DNA from: Rhodococcus rhodnii
Lineage (GTDB): Bacteria > Actinomycetota > Actinomycetes > Mycobacteriales > Pseudonocardiaceae
DNA length: 64,000 bases
Direction: 5' to 3'
Assembly: GCA_000720375.1 (NCBI GenBank)
Contig: JOAA01000025.1
Coordinates: 1 to 64,000, forward strand
Shown: positions 43,221 through 53,238 of the stretch, piece after piece
Position numbering within the stretch: the stretch's first letter is position 1
Layout: each line of letters starts with the position of its first letter
The notes under the pieces: model-generated
Seen by the model: the letters and a program-made list of their open reading frames with translations, nothing else
Databases searched by the model: none
What the model was told of the DNA's origin: nothing
Program-made: the position numbers and the translations under genes

Positions 43221-43892
43221 ATGCCTCGGCTGACGCTCGACGAACGCCGGTTCATCGCCGACAAGATGACCGAAGGCCTTGGCTACGCCGAGATAGCGCG
43301 CCGGCTCGGCAGGCCGACCTCCACCGTCAGCCGCGAAGTCGCCCGCAACATCGGCGGTCAGGGCTATCAGCCCGAACAGGCCGAGCGGCGAACGCGAGAA
43401 CGCGGGCGCAGGCCGAAGTCGGTCAAACCCGCCGCACCGGACGACGTCACGCGGACCGTGTCCGAGTTCGAGGCCAAAATGGTGGCGGTGCTGCTGGAGA
43501 AGGGCATGCCGCAGATGGCCGCCCGTGTGCTGGCATGCCTGTACGTCACCGACAGCGAAAGCCTCACCGCCGCCGAGCTCGTCCGGCACCTCAAGGTCAG
43601 CCCCGCGTCGGTCTCCGCCGCGGTCAGGTTCCTCGACAACCTCGGCATGATCAAGCGAGTGCACGACGGACGACGTCATCGCTACTTGGCTGACGACGCC
43701 GCCTGGTTCCGTTCATCGGTCGCGAGCGGGCTGACGATGGAGCGATGGGCGCGCACAGCGCACGAAGGTGCTGAACTGTTCGGCGATTCACTCCCAGGCC
43801 GGCGGTTGGAGAAGATGGCGCTCTTCCTCGACCATTTCACCCGGGATCTGATGAGTGTCGCCGACAAGTGGCGGCATCTGCTTAGCCCCTGA
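43221..43892 (+). CDS. Fusion of IS30-type helix-turn-helix and GbsR/MarR-type regulator
   Basis: 223 residues; ATG 43221 has GGGAGG six bases ahead, whereas the earlier in-frame start at 43170 precedes the palindrome. Residues 1-60 look like the HTH_38 domain of IS30 transposases (LTLDERRFIADKMTEGLGYA, ARRLGRPTSTVSREV). Residues 75-223 are a GbsR/MarR-like winged helix (AARVLACLYVTDSESLTAAE, VSPASVSAAVRFLDNLGMIK, LFLDHFTRDL). Two separate DNA-binding modules in one chain are typical of a few actinobacterial regulators. It faces the P450 gene and likely controls it through the palindrome it overlies. Confidence 0.85.
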   Translation: MPRLTLDERRFIADKMTEGLGYAEIARRLGRPTSTVSREVARNIGGQGYQPEQAERRTRERGRRPKSVKPAAPDDVTRTVSEFEAKMVAVLLEKGMPQMAARVLACLYVTDSESLTAAELVRHLKVSPASVSAAVRFLDNLGMIKRVHDGRRHRYLADDAAWFRSSVASGLTMERWARTAHEGAELFGDSLPGRRLEKMALFLDHFTRDLMSVADKWRHLLSP

Positions 43893-43957
43893 GGCGATTT
43901 GCCCGATCCGCCCTCGCTCGTCATGCGGACTACGCGTGTCGTGGTTATGTTGACCCA

Positions 43958-45658
43958 ATGCTGTTGGCTGACGCGAATTTCCGCCTGGACGCGCAGGCCG
44001 TCGACTACGTCATTCTCGGCTTCTACTTCGTGATCGTGCTGGGGATCGGCCTGCTGGCGAAGCGGTCGATCTCCAGCAGCCTGGACTTCTTCCTGTCCGG
44101 GCGCTCACTGCCCGCGTGGGTGACCGGACTGGCGTTCGTGTCGGCCAACCTCGGCGCGGTCGAAGTGTTCGGGATGACCGCGAACGGCGCGCAGTTCGGC
44201 ATCCCGACCGTGCACTACTACTGGATCGGCGCGATCCCGGCGATGGTGTTCCTCGGCATCGTGATGATGCCGTTCTACTACGGATCCAAGGTCCGCAGTG
44301 TGCCGGAGTACCTCAACCGGCGCTTCGGCCCGGCTTCGCACCTGGTCAACGGGATCAGCTTCGCCACAGCGCAGGTGCTGATCTCCGGGATCAACCTGTT
44401 CGCCCTCGGCTCGGTGGTGAACGTGTTGCTGGGCTGGCCGTTGTGGCTGTCGATTGTGGTCTCCGCGGCGATCGTGCTGACGTACACGACGATCGGCGGG
44501 CTGTCCGCGGCCATCTACAACGAGGTGCTGCAGTTCTTCGTGATCATCGCGATGCTGATCCCGCTGACCGTGGTCGGCCTGCACCGGGTCGGCGGCTGGG
44601 AAGGGCTCGTCGACCGGATCACCGACAAGGGCAACGAGTTGAGCTCGTGGCCCGGCACCAACATCACCGGGATCGGCGACGCGACCCTTTCGGTGCTCGG
44701 CATCGTGTTCGGTCTCGGGTTCGTGCTGTCCTTCGGCTACTGGACGACGAACTTCGCCGAGGTCCAACGTGGACTTTCGGCCAAGAGCATGTCCGCGGCC
44801 AAGCGCACGCCGCTGATCGGCGCGTACCCGAAGGCGTTGCTGCCGTTGGTGATCGTGATCCCCGGCATGCTCGCCGCGGTGATCTCGCCCGAACTCGCGG
44901 CGGCGAAGGCACAGCTGGCCGCGAATCCGAACGCGACAACCGACGTCCAGTTCAACGACGCGATCAAGCTGCTGATCCGGGACGTGCTGCCGAACGGCAT
45001 GCTGGGCGTGGCAATCACCGGTCTGGCAGCGTCCTTTATGGCCGGTATGGCCGCGAACGTGAGCGCGTTCAACACGGTGTTCACGTACGACATCTGGCAG
45101 ACGTACATCAAGAAGAACAAACCGGACGCGTACTACCTGAAAGTCGGCCGTGTGATCACCGTTGTCGGTGTGCTCGCCGCGATCGGCACCGCGTTCATCG
45201 CGGCCGGTTACGAGAACATCATGACGTACCTGCAGACGTTGTTCTCGTTCTTCAACGCGCCGCTGTTCGCCACGTTCATCCTCGGTCTGTTCTGGAAACG
45301 GATGACCCCGGCGGCCGGGTGGTCCGGTCTGGTCGCCGGAACGCTGTCCGCCATCGCGGTGTTCGTCCTGGCCAATTCCGGAGCGGTGACGTGGTTCGGC
45401 GATCCGTCCAGCCAGGGCCCGAGCTTCGTCGGCGCCGGTGTCGCGTTCGTGGTCGACATCCTGGTCAGCGTGCTCGTGTCGCTGCGGACCCGGCCGAAAC
45501 CCGACGAGGAGCTGACCGGCCTGGTGTGGTCGCTCACGCCGCGCGAGAGCCGTAGGCACGGCCAGGAGGGCGAAGACAGCGGTTGGTACCGCAAACCGGC
45601 CGTGCTCGCGGGCGGCGTGCTCGTGCTGACCTTGGTTCTGAACATCATCTTCTGGTGA
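43958..45658 (+). CDS. Sodium:solute symporter (SSS family)
   Basis: 566 residues from ATG 43958. About 14 membrane helices, with the family pattern FFLSGRSLPAWVTGLAFVSA, the helix-4 region VRSVPEYLNRRFGPAS and TYTTIGGLSAAIYNEVLQF. It resembles SglT/galactose-type members and would bring a sugar or similar solute in with Na+. A small two-helix protein gene follows 12 bases later and probably encodes a partner. Long antisense frames across it are codon-bias artefacts. Confidence 0.93.
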   Translation: MLLADANFRLDAQAVDYVILGFYFVIVLGIGLLAKRSISSSLDFFLSGRSLPAWVTGLAFVSANLGAVEVFGMTANGAQFGIPTVHYYWIGAIPAMVFLGIVMMPFYYGSKVRSVPEYLNRRFGPASHLVNGISFATAQVLISGINLFALGSVVNVLLGWPLWLSIVVSAAIVLTYTTIGGLSAAIYNEVLQFFVIIAMLIPLTVVGLHRVGGWEGLVDRITDKGNELSSWPGTNITGIGDATLSVLGIVFGLGFVLSFGYWTTNFAEVQRGLSAKSMSAAKRTPLIGAYPKALLPLVIVIPGMLAAVISPELAAAKAQLAANPNATTDVQFNDAIKLLIRDVLPNGMLGVAITGLAASFMAGMAANVSAFNTVFTYDIWQTYIKKNKPDAYYLKVGRVITVVGVLAAIGTAFIAAGYENIMTYLQTLFSFFNAPLFATFILGLFWKRMTPAAGWSGLVAGTLSAIAVFVLANSGAVTWFGDPSSQGPSFVGAGVAFVVDILVSVLVSLRTRPKPDEELTGLVWSLTPRESRRHGQEGEDSGWYRKPAVLAGGVLVLTLVLNIIFW

Positions 45659-45670
45659 GGAGGCCGCGCC

Positions 45671-45910
45671 ATGGCGCGTCTGTTCGACCTGCGGTGGATC
45701 ATCGCGCTGCTGTTCGGCGTGTACGGCGTGGTCCTGCTCGTGCTCGGGATCGGCTTCGAGAGCGACCAGGACCGGGTCAAGACCGGCGGGTTCAACGTCA
45801 ACCTGTGGGTGGGCATCGGGATGCTCGTGTTCACCGCGCTGATGGCCACGTGGGCGCTCGTCCGGCCAGTGCAGATTCCTGAAGCGCAGATTCCTGAGGA
45901 GCAGAAATGA
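45671..45910 (+). CDS. Small two-helix membrane protein next to the symporter
   Basis: 79 residues from ATG 45671 (GAGGAGG nine bases ahead). Two hydrophobic segments, ALLFGVYGVVLLVLGIGF and LWVGIGMLVFTALMATWALV, enclose a short polar loop (ESDQDRVKTGGFNVN), and a repeat of IPEAQIPEEQK closes it. Small proteins of this shape recur beside SSS symporters and may be accessory subunits. Function inferred from position. Confidence 0.8.
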   Translation: MARLFDLRWIIALLFGVYGVVLLVLGIGFESDQDRVKTGGFNVNLWVGIGMLVFTALMATWALVRPVQIPEAQIPEEQK

Positions 45911-45911
45911 C

Positions 45912-46910
45912 GTGTTCCGTGCACGCGACGCGGCGCAGGTCGCTACCGTGCACGATGTGTTTCGAAGTGCTCGTGTCCTGCCGGCCGCTGCCGTTGTGCT
46001 GACCCTCGCCGCGTGCGCGGGCCCGGTCGACCTGGGCAAAACCGTCACGAACAAGACGACCGTGAAGGCCGCGGGCTCGTTCAACGACGACGCGCTGCGC
46101 TCGGTCGACCCGTGTGGGTTGCTGGCCGACGACCTGGTGGGCGACATCGGCAAGAAGAAGCCGTCGGGCGTGCCTGACCGGCGCGGCTACTCGGAGTGCT
46201 CGTACAGCGTGAGCGATCCGCAGTCCGGCAAGGACATCCGGCTGCTGGTCAAGGTCGGCTCGGACCTGATCTCCGCACCCAAGCAGGTCGCCAAGACCGT
46301 CGGCGGCCTCGGCGTGTACGAGACCCGGACGAGCACAGGCTGCTCCTACACGGCCATCACCAGCCGCGGCCCGGACCACGGCCTGGTCGCCACGGCCTAC
46401 TGGGAAAGCGGCGACCCGTGCGCCGCGGCCACCAAGCTGGTCGAGAGCTCGATCAAGGCGGTGTCCGAGGGCAAGGCGAAATACGAGGACACGCCGGGCA
46501 GCCTGGTGAAACTGAACCCGTGCGCGGCGATCGACGACAAGACCGCGAGCGACATCACAGGCGGGACAACGAAGAAGGAGCCCGACGACATCCGCGCCTG
46601 CCGGTACACCACGCGTAACGTCTACATCAGTGTCAAGTACACGATCGACTTCGACCCGGCGTCCACGGCCAAGTCGTACAACCCGACCACGGTCGAGCTG
46701 ACCGACAAGGTCAAGTCGGCGGTGAAGTTCAAGTCGACCATCTCGCCGAACAAGTGCCAGATCGAGTGGATCCACCGAGGACTGACCGGCAACCGCAGCG
46801 AGAACGTCAACGTGTCCTTCGAGCGCACCCCGCCGGACTCGGCGCAGGACCCGTGCGCCAAGGCGGAGACCGCCGCCAAGGCCGTGGCCACCAAACTGGC
46901 TAACTCTTGA
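45912..46910 (+). CDS. DUF3558-type lipoprotein
   Basis: About 332 residues from GTG 45912 (GAGGAG nine bases ahead); GTG 45957 gives a cleaner signal peptide. Lipobox LAAC follows [12 protein letters not shown]. The mature protein has two similar halves, each with a VDPCGLL/LNPCAAI motif and paired Cys ([24 protein letters not shown]), the pattern of DUF3558 surface lipoproteins common in Pseudonocardiaceae. Anchored outside the membrane; role unknown. Shares a transcript direction with the symporter genes. Confidence 0.82.
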   Translation: MFRARDAAQVATVHDVFRSARVLPAAAVVLTLAACAGPVDLGKTVTNKTTVKAAGSFNDDALRSVDPCGLLADDLVGDIGKKKPSGVPDRRGYSECSYSVSDPQSGKDIRLLVKVGSDLISAPKQVAKTVGGLGVYETRTSTGCSYTAITSRGPDHGLVATAYWESGDPCAAATKLVESSIKAVSEGKAKYEDTPGSLVKLNPCAAIDDKTASDITGGTTKKEPDDIRACRYTTRNVYISVKYTIDFDPASTAKSYNPTTVELTDKVKSAVKFKSTISPNKCQIEWIHRGLTGNRSENVNVSFERTPPDSAQDPCAKAETAAKAVATKLANS

Positions 46911-46986
46911 TCTTTCACCTTTCGCGCCGGCGGCCCATCAGGTAGGAAGGCGGAAGCCCTGCCAACCAGCGTCGGGAGGCTCGGAA

Positions 46987-47988
<1,002 letters not shown>

Positions 47989-48606
47989 ATGACGTGCGAC
48001 GCGGAGGGTGTGATCGCGGCCCTGCGTTCGGTCGCGCAGGTGGTCGAGGCACACCGGGACGAACTGGTCACTTTGGACCGTGAAATCGGTGACGGAGATC
48101 ACGGCGAGAACCTCAAGCGCGGCTTCACCGCCGTGTTGTCCAAACTGGACAACGCCGGTGATACGCCCGGCGCGGTGCTCAAGGTCGTCGCGAGCACGCT
48201 GATATCCACTGTGGGTGGTGCCGCGGGCCCGTTGTACGGCACGGGCTTCCTGCGAGCGGCGGCGAAGCTCGGGGCCGCGGAGACGTTGACGCCAGAGTCC
48301 GTTGTGGATGCCCTGCAAGCGGCCCTTGACGGCGTTGTGGCGCGCGGCAAGGCCGAGGTCGGCGACAAGACCATGGTCGACGCCTTGACGCCGGCCGTCG
48401 CAGCCGCACGGGAGGCGTCCGGGTCGGTCGCGGACGTGCTCAAGGCTGCCGCGGACGCTGCCGACAAGGGCGCGCAGGACACCGTGCCTTTGGTCGCCCG
48501 CAAGGGACGTGCTTCGTACCTTGGCGAACGCAGCGCCGGGCACATGGATCCTGGGGCGCGGTCGACCGCGTTGCTGCTGCGGGCTTTCGCGGACGCGGCG
48601 TCGTGA
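47989..48606 (+). CDS. dhaL: Dihydroxyacetone kinase subunit DhaL
   Basis: 205 residues from ATG 47989, immediately after the dhaK stop. The Mg-ADP site has LDREIGDGDHGENLKRGF (three Asp ligands), ISTVGGAAGPLYGTGFLRAA and VGDKTMVDALTPA, then ARKGRASYLGERSAGHMDPG. It carries tightly bound ADP that DhaM phosphorylates, and passes the phosphate to dihydroxyacetone on DhaK. Confidence 0.95.
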   Translation: MTCDAEGVIAALRSVAQVVEAHRDELVTLDREIGDGDHGENLKRGFTAVLSKLDNAGDTPGAVLKVVASTLISTVGGAAGPLYGTGFLRAAAKLGAAETLTPESVVDALQAALDGVVARGKAEVGDKTMVDALTPAVAAAREASGSVADVLKAAADAADKGAQDTVPLVARKGRASYLGERSAGHMDPGARSTALLLRAFADAAS

Positions 48607-49271
48607 TCGGTCTCGTCCTGGTCTCTCACAGTGCCCGGCTGGCCGAGGGATTGGCCGAACTTGCCGCCCAAATGGCGCCCGACGTCCGCATCCTGCCCGC
48701 GGGCGGACTGCCAGACGGCACTTTGGGCACGGATTTCGACGCGGTGTCGACAGCTGTGGACCGTGCCGAATCCGGCGACGGCGTGGTGCTGCTCTACGAC
48801 CTTGGCAGTGCCAAGATGACCGCCGACCTGGCCGTGGAGATGCTCGGAGATCCTTCTCGCGCAGCCGTTGTCGACGCACCCTTCGTGGAAGGTGCTGTGG
48901 CGGCAGCGGTTGCCGCGCAGGGCGGCGGTGATCTGGACGCTGTGATGACCGCCGCGATTTCATCCGGCGCAATTCCGGCAGACTCGCCAGACGAGGTTGT
49001 GGATCCCGGAACCGGTACCGAATTCCTGTTGACCAACGAAGTCGGGCTGCATGCCCGTCCGGCGGCACTTCTTGCCCGAACTGTTGCCGAACTTGACGCC
49101 GAAGTGACCGTACGATTCGGCGACAAGCAAGCGAACGCGGCGAGTGTGCTCGCTCTGATGAGCCTGGGCGCGCGGGGCGGCGACACGGTGACCGTGTCGG
49201 CGACCGGCCCCGAGGCCGCGGAAGCCTTGCGACGGGTCAACGAACTGGTGGCCCGCGGCTTCGACGAGTGA
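48603..49271 (+). CDS. dhaM: DhaM phosphotransfer subunit with fused HPr domain
   Basis: 222 residues from GTG 48603, overlapping the dhaL stop (GTGA). Residues 1-130 are the EIIA-Man-like DhaM domain with active His in LVLVSHSARLAEGLAEL. Residues ~140-222 are an HPr domain with active His in LTNEVGLHARPAALLART. E. coli DhaM has a third, enzyme I-like domain that is missing here, so phosphate must come from a separate enzyme I. It completes the dhaKLM operon for dihydroxyacetone or glycerol-derived carbon. Confidence 0.93.
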   Translation: MIGLVLVSHSARLAEGLAELAAQMAPDVRILPAGGLPDGTLGTDFDAVSTAVDRAESGDGVVLLYDLGSAKMTADLAVEMLGDPSRAAVVDAPFVEGAVAAAVAAQGGGDLDAVMTAAISSGAIPADSPDEVVDPGTGTEFLLTNEVGLHARPAALLARTVAELDAEVTVRFGDKQANAASVLALMSLGARGGDTVTVSATGPEAAEALRRVNELVARGFDE

Positions 49272-49281
49272 GGGACGGCGG

Positions 49282-50220
49282 ATGCGGTGGTCACGGTGGG
49301 CTGTGCTCATCGCGGGGTTCTTGGTGGCCGGGTGCACGAGTCAAGTGGGAGGCACCGCGTTGCCCGACCCCGGGTACACGCCACCGAAACGCACCTTGTC
49401 GAGCGCGGCTGAACTGATCGGCAACGCGGGCGCACTTGACCCGTGCAGCCTGCTCGACCCCGCCGCGTTGGCCCAGTTCGGCGCGGCGGAGAAACCGGCT
49501 CAGGAAGCGTACGACTACTGCTGGCTGAAGTTACCGGTCGGCAGCGCCACTGTGGCCGTCCGTTTTGGACTGTTGGAACGGATACGCGGCGAGTTGCAGG
49601 CCAAGGAGATCGAACCCGTCGGCACGTTACGGGTGTTCGAAGAGAACCCTGTCAAGGACCGTTGCGCGCGATACATCATGTTCAGCGACAACGTGACCAT
49701 GGCGGTGTCGGCCGACACCTACGACACCCCAGGGGCGAACGTGCCCCAACTGTGTTCGATCGCTGAGAAGGCAACGACGACGGTCGCGGAGAACGTGGCC
49801 GCGCGGCGGATGAAGCATGTGGACTATCCGCCGGCGTCACTGGCCAGGATGGACGCGTGCAAGGCGGTGACGGTGTCGCTGCCGCAGGTACCCGGCCTGC
49901 CTGCGGGTGAGGTGATCAGTTATCCGGGTGGCCACCAATGCCGGTGGGGGCAGGCGATGGTGCCGTCGCTGACGTTGCGGTTCGTCCTCGACGAGCCGTC
50001 CACCGCGCCCGAGGTGAAGGTGGAATCCATCGCAGGCTTGCAAACGAGCGTATACAGCGCCGAAATCAACGGCAGGACACTGTGTGTGGCGGAAGCCAAG
50101 CACGGAACCGGCCGCGAACTCGCCCAGGTGATCGTCCGCCTGCCACCGAACAACGCCGAACCCGCTTGTGCGGCGGCACGCAGCGTCGCGGCCGAGGCGT
50201 GGCGCAAGCTGCCGTCCTGA
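49282..50220 (+). CDS. DUF3558-type lipoprotein
   Basis: 312 residues from ATG 49282, ten bases after dhaM. Signal MRWSRWAVLIAGFLVAGC with lipobox Cys at 18. The mature part repeats the LDPCSLLDP motif with paired Cys (YDYCWLKLP, CARYIMFS, CKAVTVSLP), as in the DUF3558 protein at 45912, so the two are paralogues on either side of dhaKLM. Surface-anchored, function unknown. Possibly read through from the dha operon. Confidence 0.82.
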   Translation: MRWSRWAVLIAGFLVAGCTSQVGGTALPDPGYTPPKRTLSSAAELIGNAGALDPCSLLDPAALAQFGAAEKPAQEAYDYCWLKLPVGSATVAVRFGLLERIRGELQAKEIEPVGTLRVFEENPVKDRCARYIMFSDNVTMAVSADTYDTPGANVPQLCSIAEKATTTVAENVAARRMKHVDYPPASLARMDACKAVTVSLPQVPGLPAGEVISYPGGHQCRWGQAMVPSLTLRFVLDEPSTAPEVKVESIAGLQTSVYSAEINGRTLCVAEAKHGTGRELAQVIVRLPPNNAEPACAAARSVAAEAWRKLPS

Positions 50221-50362
50221 CCGACCGTCAGTACGTCGAAGAGTGACGATGTCTCGGCGCGGCAACGGCTTTGTGTAGATGAGGCCTCCATAGCGCGTGG
50301 CGGTAATGGGTTGTGGCGCGGCTCGATGTAGCGGACGGACCGCCGAGCCGAGATGAGCAGCC

Positions 50363-51118
50363 ATGACCATTGCCTGGCCGACCGAAGATCCAGACGCGCC
50401 TCGACAACGCCCGCGCAAACCGTGGAAATGGCCCGTCATCGCGGGTGGGGCGGTGGTCGTCGTGATCGCGGCCGTCGCGATCTGGACGCCATCCCGGCCC
50501 GAAGCAGGCAGTCCGGCCGCGGCCGTCATTTCCACCAGCCCGACAACCACCTCAACTACTACTACCACCACCACAACAACAACTCCTCCGCCTCCGCCTC
50601 CACCTTCGCCGGAGGTCTTCCAGGGCAAGGGAGACGACGTCGTCGAGCTCAAGCGCGGGGCGGCGGCCGGTATCGTGGCGTTCGAGTGTCCAAAGTGCAC
50701 CGGAAACGTCATTGTCGAGTCCGATGGCAGGGAAAGCCTGCTGGTGAACACAATCGGTGCCTACACGGGAAAGCATCTGATCAACATCGCTGATGGCAGC
50801 ATGACCACGAGCATCAGTGTGAAGGCGAAGGGATCGTGGAAGCTGTCGGTGACCGGCCTGGACACCATCGAGGTGGTGACCGGCAAACCGGCCAGCGGCC
50901 GCGGCGATTCGGTCGTGATGTTCGCGGACACCTTCACATCCGCGACCGTGAAGAACCAGGGCAAGAGCAACTTCGTTGTCACGTATGCAGATCTGACGAC
51001 GAAACGCCTCGGCCTCGCCGTGAACGAAATCGGCAGCTACCAAGGAACAGTCAAGCTACCCGGGCCGTCGATCGTCCAGGTCGAGTCCAGCGGCGCATGG
51101 ACGATCACCCCGAAGTGA
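50363..51118 (+). CDS. Membrane-anchored protein with Thr/Pro linker
   Basis: 251 residues from ATG 50363. A short cytoplasmic N-terminus rich in Pro/Arg is followed by one membrane helix (VIAGGAVVVVIAAVAIW, about 25-41), then a linker of consecutive Thr and Pro (about 55-82), likely glycosylated and spanning the cell wall. The outer domain is beta-rich with a Cys pair (CPKCTGN) and repeats such as IVESDGRESLLVN and IVQVESSGAWTI. No family name is known. Its last 14 bases overlap the convergent hydrolase gene. Confidence 0.75.
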   Translation: MTIAWPTEDPDAPRQRPRKPWKWPVIAGGAVVVVIAAVAIWTPSRPEAGSPAAAVISTSPTTTSTTTTTTTTTTPPPPPPPSPEVFQGKGDDVVELKRGAAAGIVAFECPKCTGNVIVESDGRESLLVNTIGAYTGKHLINIADGSMTTSISVKAKGSWKLSVTGLDTIEVVTGKPASGRGDSVVMFADTFTSATVKNQGKSNFVVTYADLTTKRLGLAVNEIGSYQGTVKLPGPSIVQVESSGAWTITPK

Positions 51119-51833
51119 CGATGCCGGCGACGGTGGAATAGAAGCCTGCGGGGTTGTCCACCATCGCGAAGTGTCCAGAGTCAGGGACCGAATACGTCGG
51201 TACGCCTTTGAGGAAAGGAAGCAGGTACTCGACTCGTTCTTCCTCACCACCGTAGACGTATGCTTTGTGCTGCAAGGCAAGGAAGCCCTCAAGCAACTGG
51301 CCGCCGCCCGACCACTCGACCAGAGACCGGGAAATCTGGTGGATGGCGACCGGATCACACTGCGGATACCACTGCGCCCACGCCTGGACGTCCTTGCGCG
51401 GCGACTGCTTGAGGCGCTCGGCGAAGCGGTAGAACCCCGTGGTGGTGAACATGTCGAAGGACATGCGTGCGGTCTTGCCGCTGACCAAGGCACAGTCCTC
51501 GGCGACCAGATTGCCCTCCACATTCACAAACCACGCCACGTCGACCTTCCGCGCGACCAGCAGCCCAACCGCCCCGCCCATGCTGTGCGCCACCACGGAA
51601 ACCCGCCTGGCCCCAATAGACTCGATCAGCTCGACCGAGGCATCGGCGTACGCCTCAACGGAGTTCTCCGGCAGACTCGGCGATTCACCGTGCCCCGGAA
51701 AGTCGAACGCACACAGGGAGAAGTCGTTCAGCTCGACAGCATCGAACGCACCGGCGTAGGACTCTTTCGCGCAGCCGATGCCGTGCATGAAGACGATCAG
51801 GTGGTCACCCGATCTCCTCAGCAGTGATTCCAC
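51105..51833 (-). CDS. Alpha/beta hydrolase
   Basis: 242 residues from GTG 51833. Oxyanion HG-type motif (HLIVFMHGIGCAKESY), nucleophile Ser in VVAHSMGGAVGLLVA, and catalytic His in PDSGHFAMVDNPAGFYS near the end. A compact single-domain hydrolase without signal peptide; a lipase or esterase-like role on a small substrate is likely but undefined. It overlaps the neighbouring membrane-protein gene tail to tail. Confidence 0.88.
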   Translation of the reverse strand: MESLLRRSGDHLIVFMHGIGCAKESYAGAFDAVELNDFSLCAFDFPGHGESPSLPENSVEAYADASVELIESIGARRVSVVAHSMGGAVGLLVARKVDVAWFVNVEGNLVAEDCALVSGKTARMSFDMFTTTGFYRFAERLKQSPRKDVQAWAQWYPQCDPVAIHQISRSLVEWSGGGQLLEGFLALQHKAYVYGGEEERVEYLLPFLKGVPTYSVPDSGHFAMVDNPAGFYSTVAGIVTSG

Positions 51834-51883
51834 AGGTCGACACTCCAGCTGTTCGAGTTCCCGGTCCCACAGACTCTAGCCGC

Positions 51884-52447
51884 TCAAGGCTTACGCGCCC
51901 GGAACCGGAACCTGGTCTCGGTCTTGGTGATGTCGATGTCCCGGAATCCCACGGTTTCCAAACGCCGCGGCAGCGTGTCCGGGTCGACGACGATCATCGT
52001 GTCGAACAGGTGGATGAACCGGAACCGCAGGTTCGGCCTGCTGTCCAGGCCGACGAACAAGCCCTGGGGCTTGAGGACTCGGAACGTTTCGGCGAACAGG
52101 CGGTCCTGTTCGGCGGGTGAAGGCACGTGATGCAGCATCGTGAAGCACGTGACCGCGCTGAAACTGTTGTCCGGCAAAGGAAGTTCGGCGCCGTCGCCCT
52201 CGATGACGTTGACGCTCGGGAACTGCTCGGTCAGCAGCCGCACTGACGCGGGATCCACTTCGACGGCGGTCAGGTTCGGCACCTTGTCGATCAGGACCCG
52301 GGTGGTGGCCCCGAAACCCGGCCCGATCTCCAGGACGTCGTCGCCGAGGTCGACGCCCTCAAGCGTCCACGGCATCAGGGTTTCGCGGACGTTCGTGACC
52401 CAGGTGTCCGACCGGCAGAGTTTGCGGTGGATCAGGTTCATCGGCAT
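51884..52447 (-). CDS. Class I SAM-dependent methyltransferase
   Basis: 187 residues from ATG 52447; ATG 52441 and GTG 52456 are alternatives and no ribosome site decides. SAM-binding motif I DDVLEIGPGFGATTRVL, acidic loop VEVDPASVRLL, motif GDGAELPLPDNSFSAVTCFTMLHHV, then VLKPQGLFVGLDS, are those of UbiE/type 11 methyltransferases. Substrate unknown. Divergent from the AraC-type regulator, which may control it. Confidence 0.88.
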   Translation of the reverse strand: MPMNLIHRKLCRSDTWVTNVRETLMPWTLEGVDLGDDVLEIGPGFGATTRVLIDKVPNLTAVEVDPASVRLLTEQFPSVNVIEGDGAELPLPDNSFSAVTCFTMLHHVPSPAEQDRLFAETFRVLKPQGLFVGLDSRPNLRFRFIHLFDTMIVVDPDTLPRRLETVGFRDIDITKTETRFRFRARKP

Positions 52448-52489
52448 GACCAGCACGCTATTTCGCTGTCCGGCGCGTCCGCTACGAAC

Positions 52490-52503
52490 TAGACTGCCAA
52501 GAT
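52490..52503 (+). promoter_or_regulatory. Leaderless promoter of the AraC-type gene
   Basis: TAGACT (52490-52495) lies eight bases before the ATG at 52504 with no ribosome site between, so transcription probably starts at the ATG itself. Confidence 0.45.
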
Positions 52504-53238
52504 ATGTCGCGAACCGGACACGGGATCTGGGTGGGCAGCCACTCGTTGCTGCCCGGGACCCGCTTCGACTGGCACGAACACGCCGCCCACCAGCTCAACT
52601 GGGCCGAGGACGGCGCGCTGACGATCGGAACGGCCACCGGCACCTGGGTCCTCCCGCCGACCCGGGCCCTCTGGATCCCCGCGGGCGTCCGGCACACCAC
52701 AGGCTCAAGCCGGTCGACGAAGATGCGCAGCCTGCTGATCCACTCCGACCTCGTCCCGTGGACCGTCCCGACTGTCATCCGGGTCGGTCCTCTGCTCGGG
52801 CCACTGCTGTCGTATCTGGGGTCGTCGTTGGCTGCCGGGCCGCGTTCCCGTGCCGAGGCTCTTCTGCAGGATTTGCTTGACCCGGTGCCCACCGCGCCGA
52901 TCGAGTTGCCCATGCCCCAGTCCGACCGAACGCTGCGGATCGCCGCGGCGCTGCAGACCGACCCCGCCGACGGCCGGACCCTCGCCGACTGGGGCCGGGT
53001 CGTCGGGGCGAGTTCACGCACGCTGGCCCGCCTGTTCGGGGCCGAGACCGGCCTCGGCTTCGCTGAATGGCGCACCCGCCTGCGCCTCACCCACGCCCTG
53101 GGCCTGCTGGCAGGCGGCACGTCCGTGACCGCCACCGCCCACCTCGTCGGCTATTCGACGCCGTCCGCGTTCGTCTCCGCCTTCCGCCGTACCACGGGCG
53201 CATCCCCAGCCAGGTACTTCACTGCCGTTCGCGCATGA
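52504..53238 (+). CDS. AraC-family transcriptional regulator
   Basis: 244 residues from ATG 52504. The N-terminal cupin (LPGTRFDWHEHAAHQLNW, LWIPAGVRHTT) senses a small molecule. The C-terminal AraC domain has two helix-turn-helices (LADWGRVVGASSRTLARLF and VTATAHLVGYSTPSAFVSAF) and ends GASPARYF. It may control the divergent methyltransferase gene or its own. Its 3' end overlaps the convergent NUDIX gene by 20 bases. Confidence 0.9.
   Translation: MSRTGHGIWVGSHSLLPGTRFDWHEHAAHQLNWAEDGALTIGTATGTWVLPPTRALWIPAGVRHTTGSSRSTKMRSLLIHSDLVPWTVPTVIRVGPLLGPLLSYLGSSLAAGPRSRAEALLQDLLDPVPTAPIELPMPQSDRTLRIAAALQTDPADGRTLADWGRVVGASSRTLARLFGAETGLGFAEWRTRLRLTHALGLLAGGTSVTATAHLVGYSTPSAFVSAFRRTTGASPARYFTAVRA

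Noticed and set aside
44105..46153. 682-codon minus-strand frame rich in His, Arg and Gln
   Set aside because: Exactly antisense to the symporter and lipoprotein genes, with no family motif.
50540..50605. Low-complexity ACC/ACA and CCT/CCG run as a separate repeat element
   Set aside because: It lies inside the coding frame and encodes the Thr/Pro wall-spanning linker of the membrane-anchored protein.
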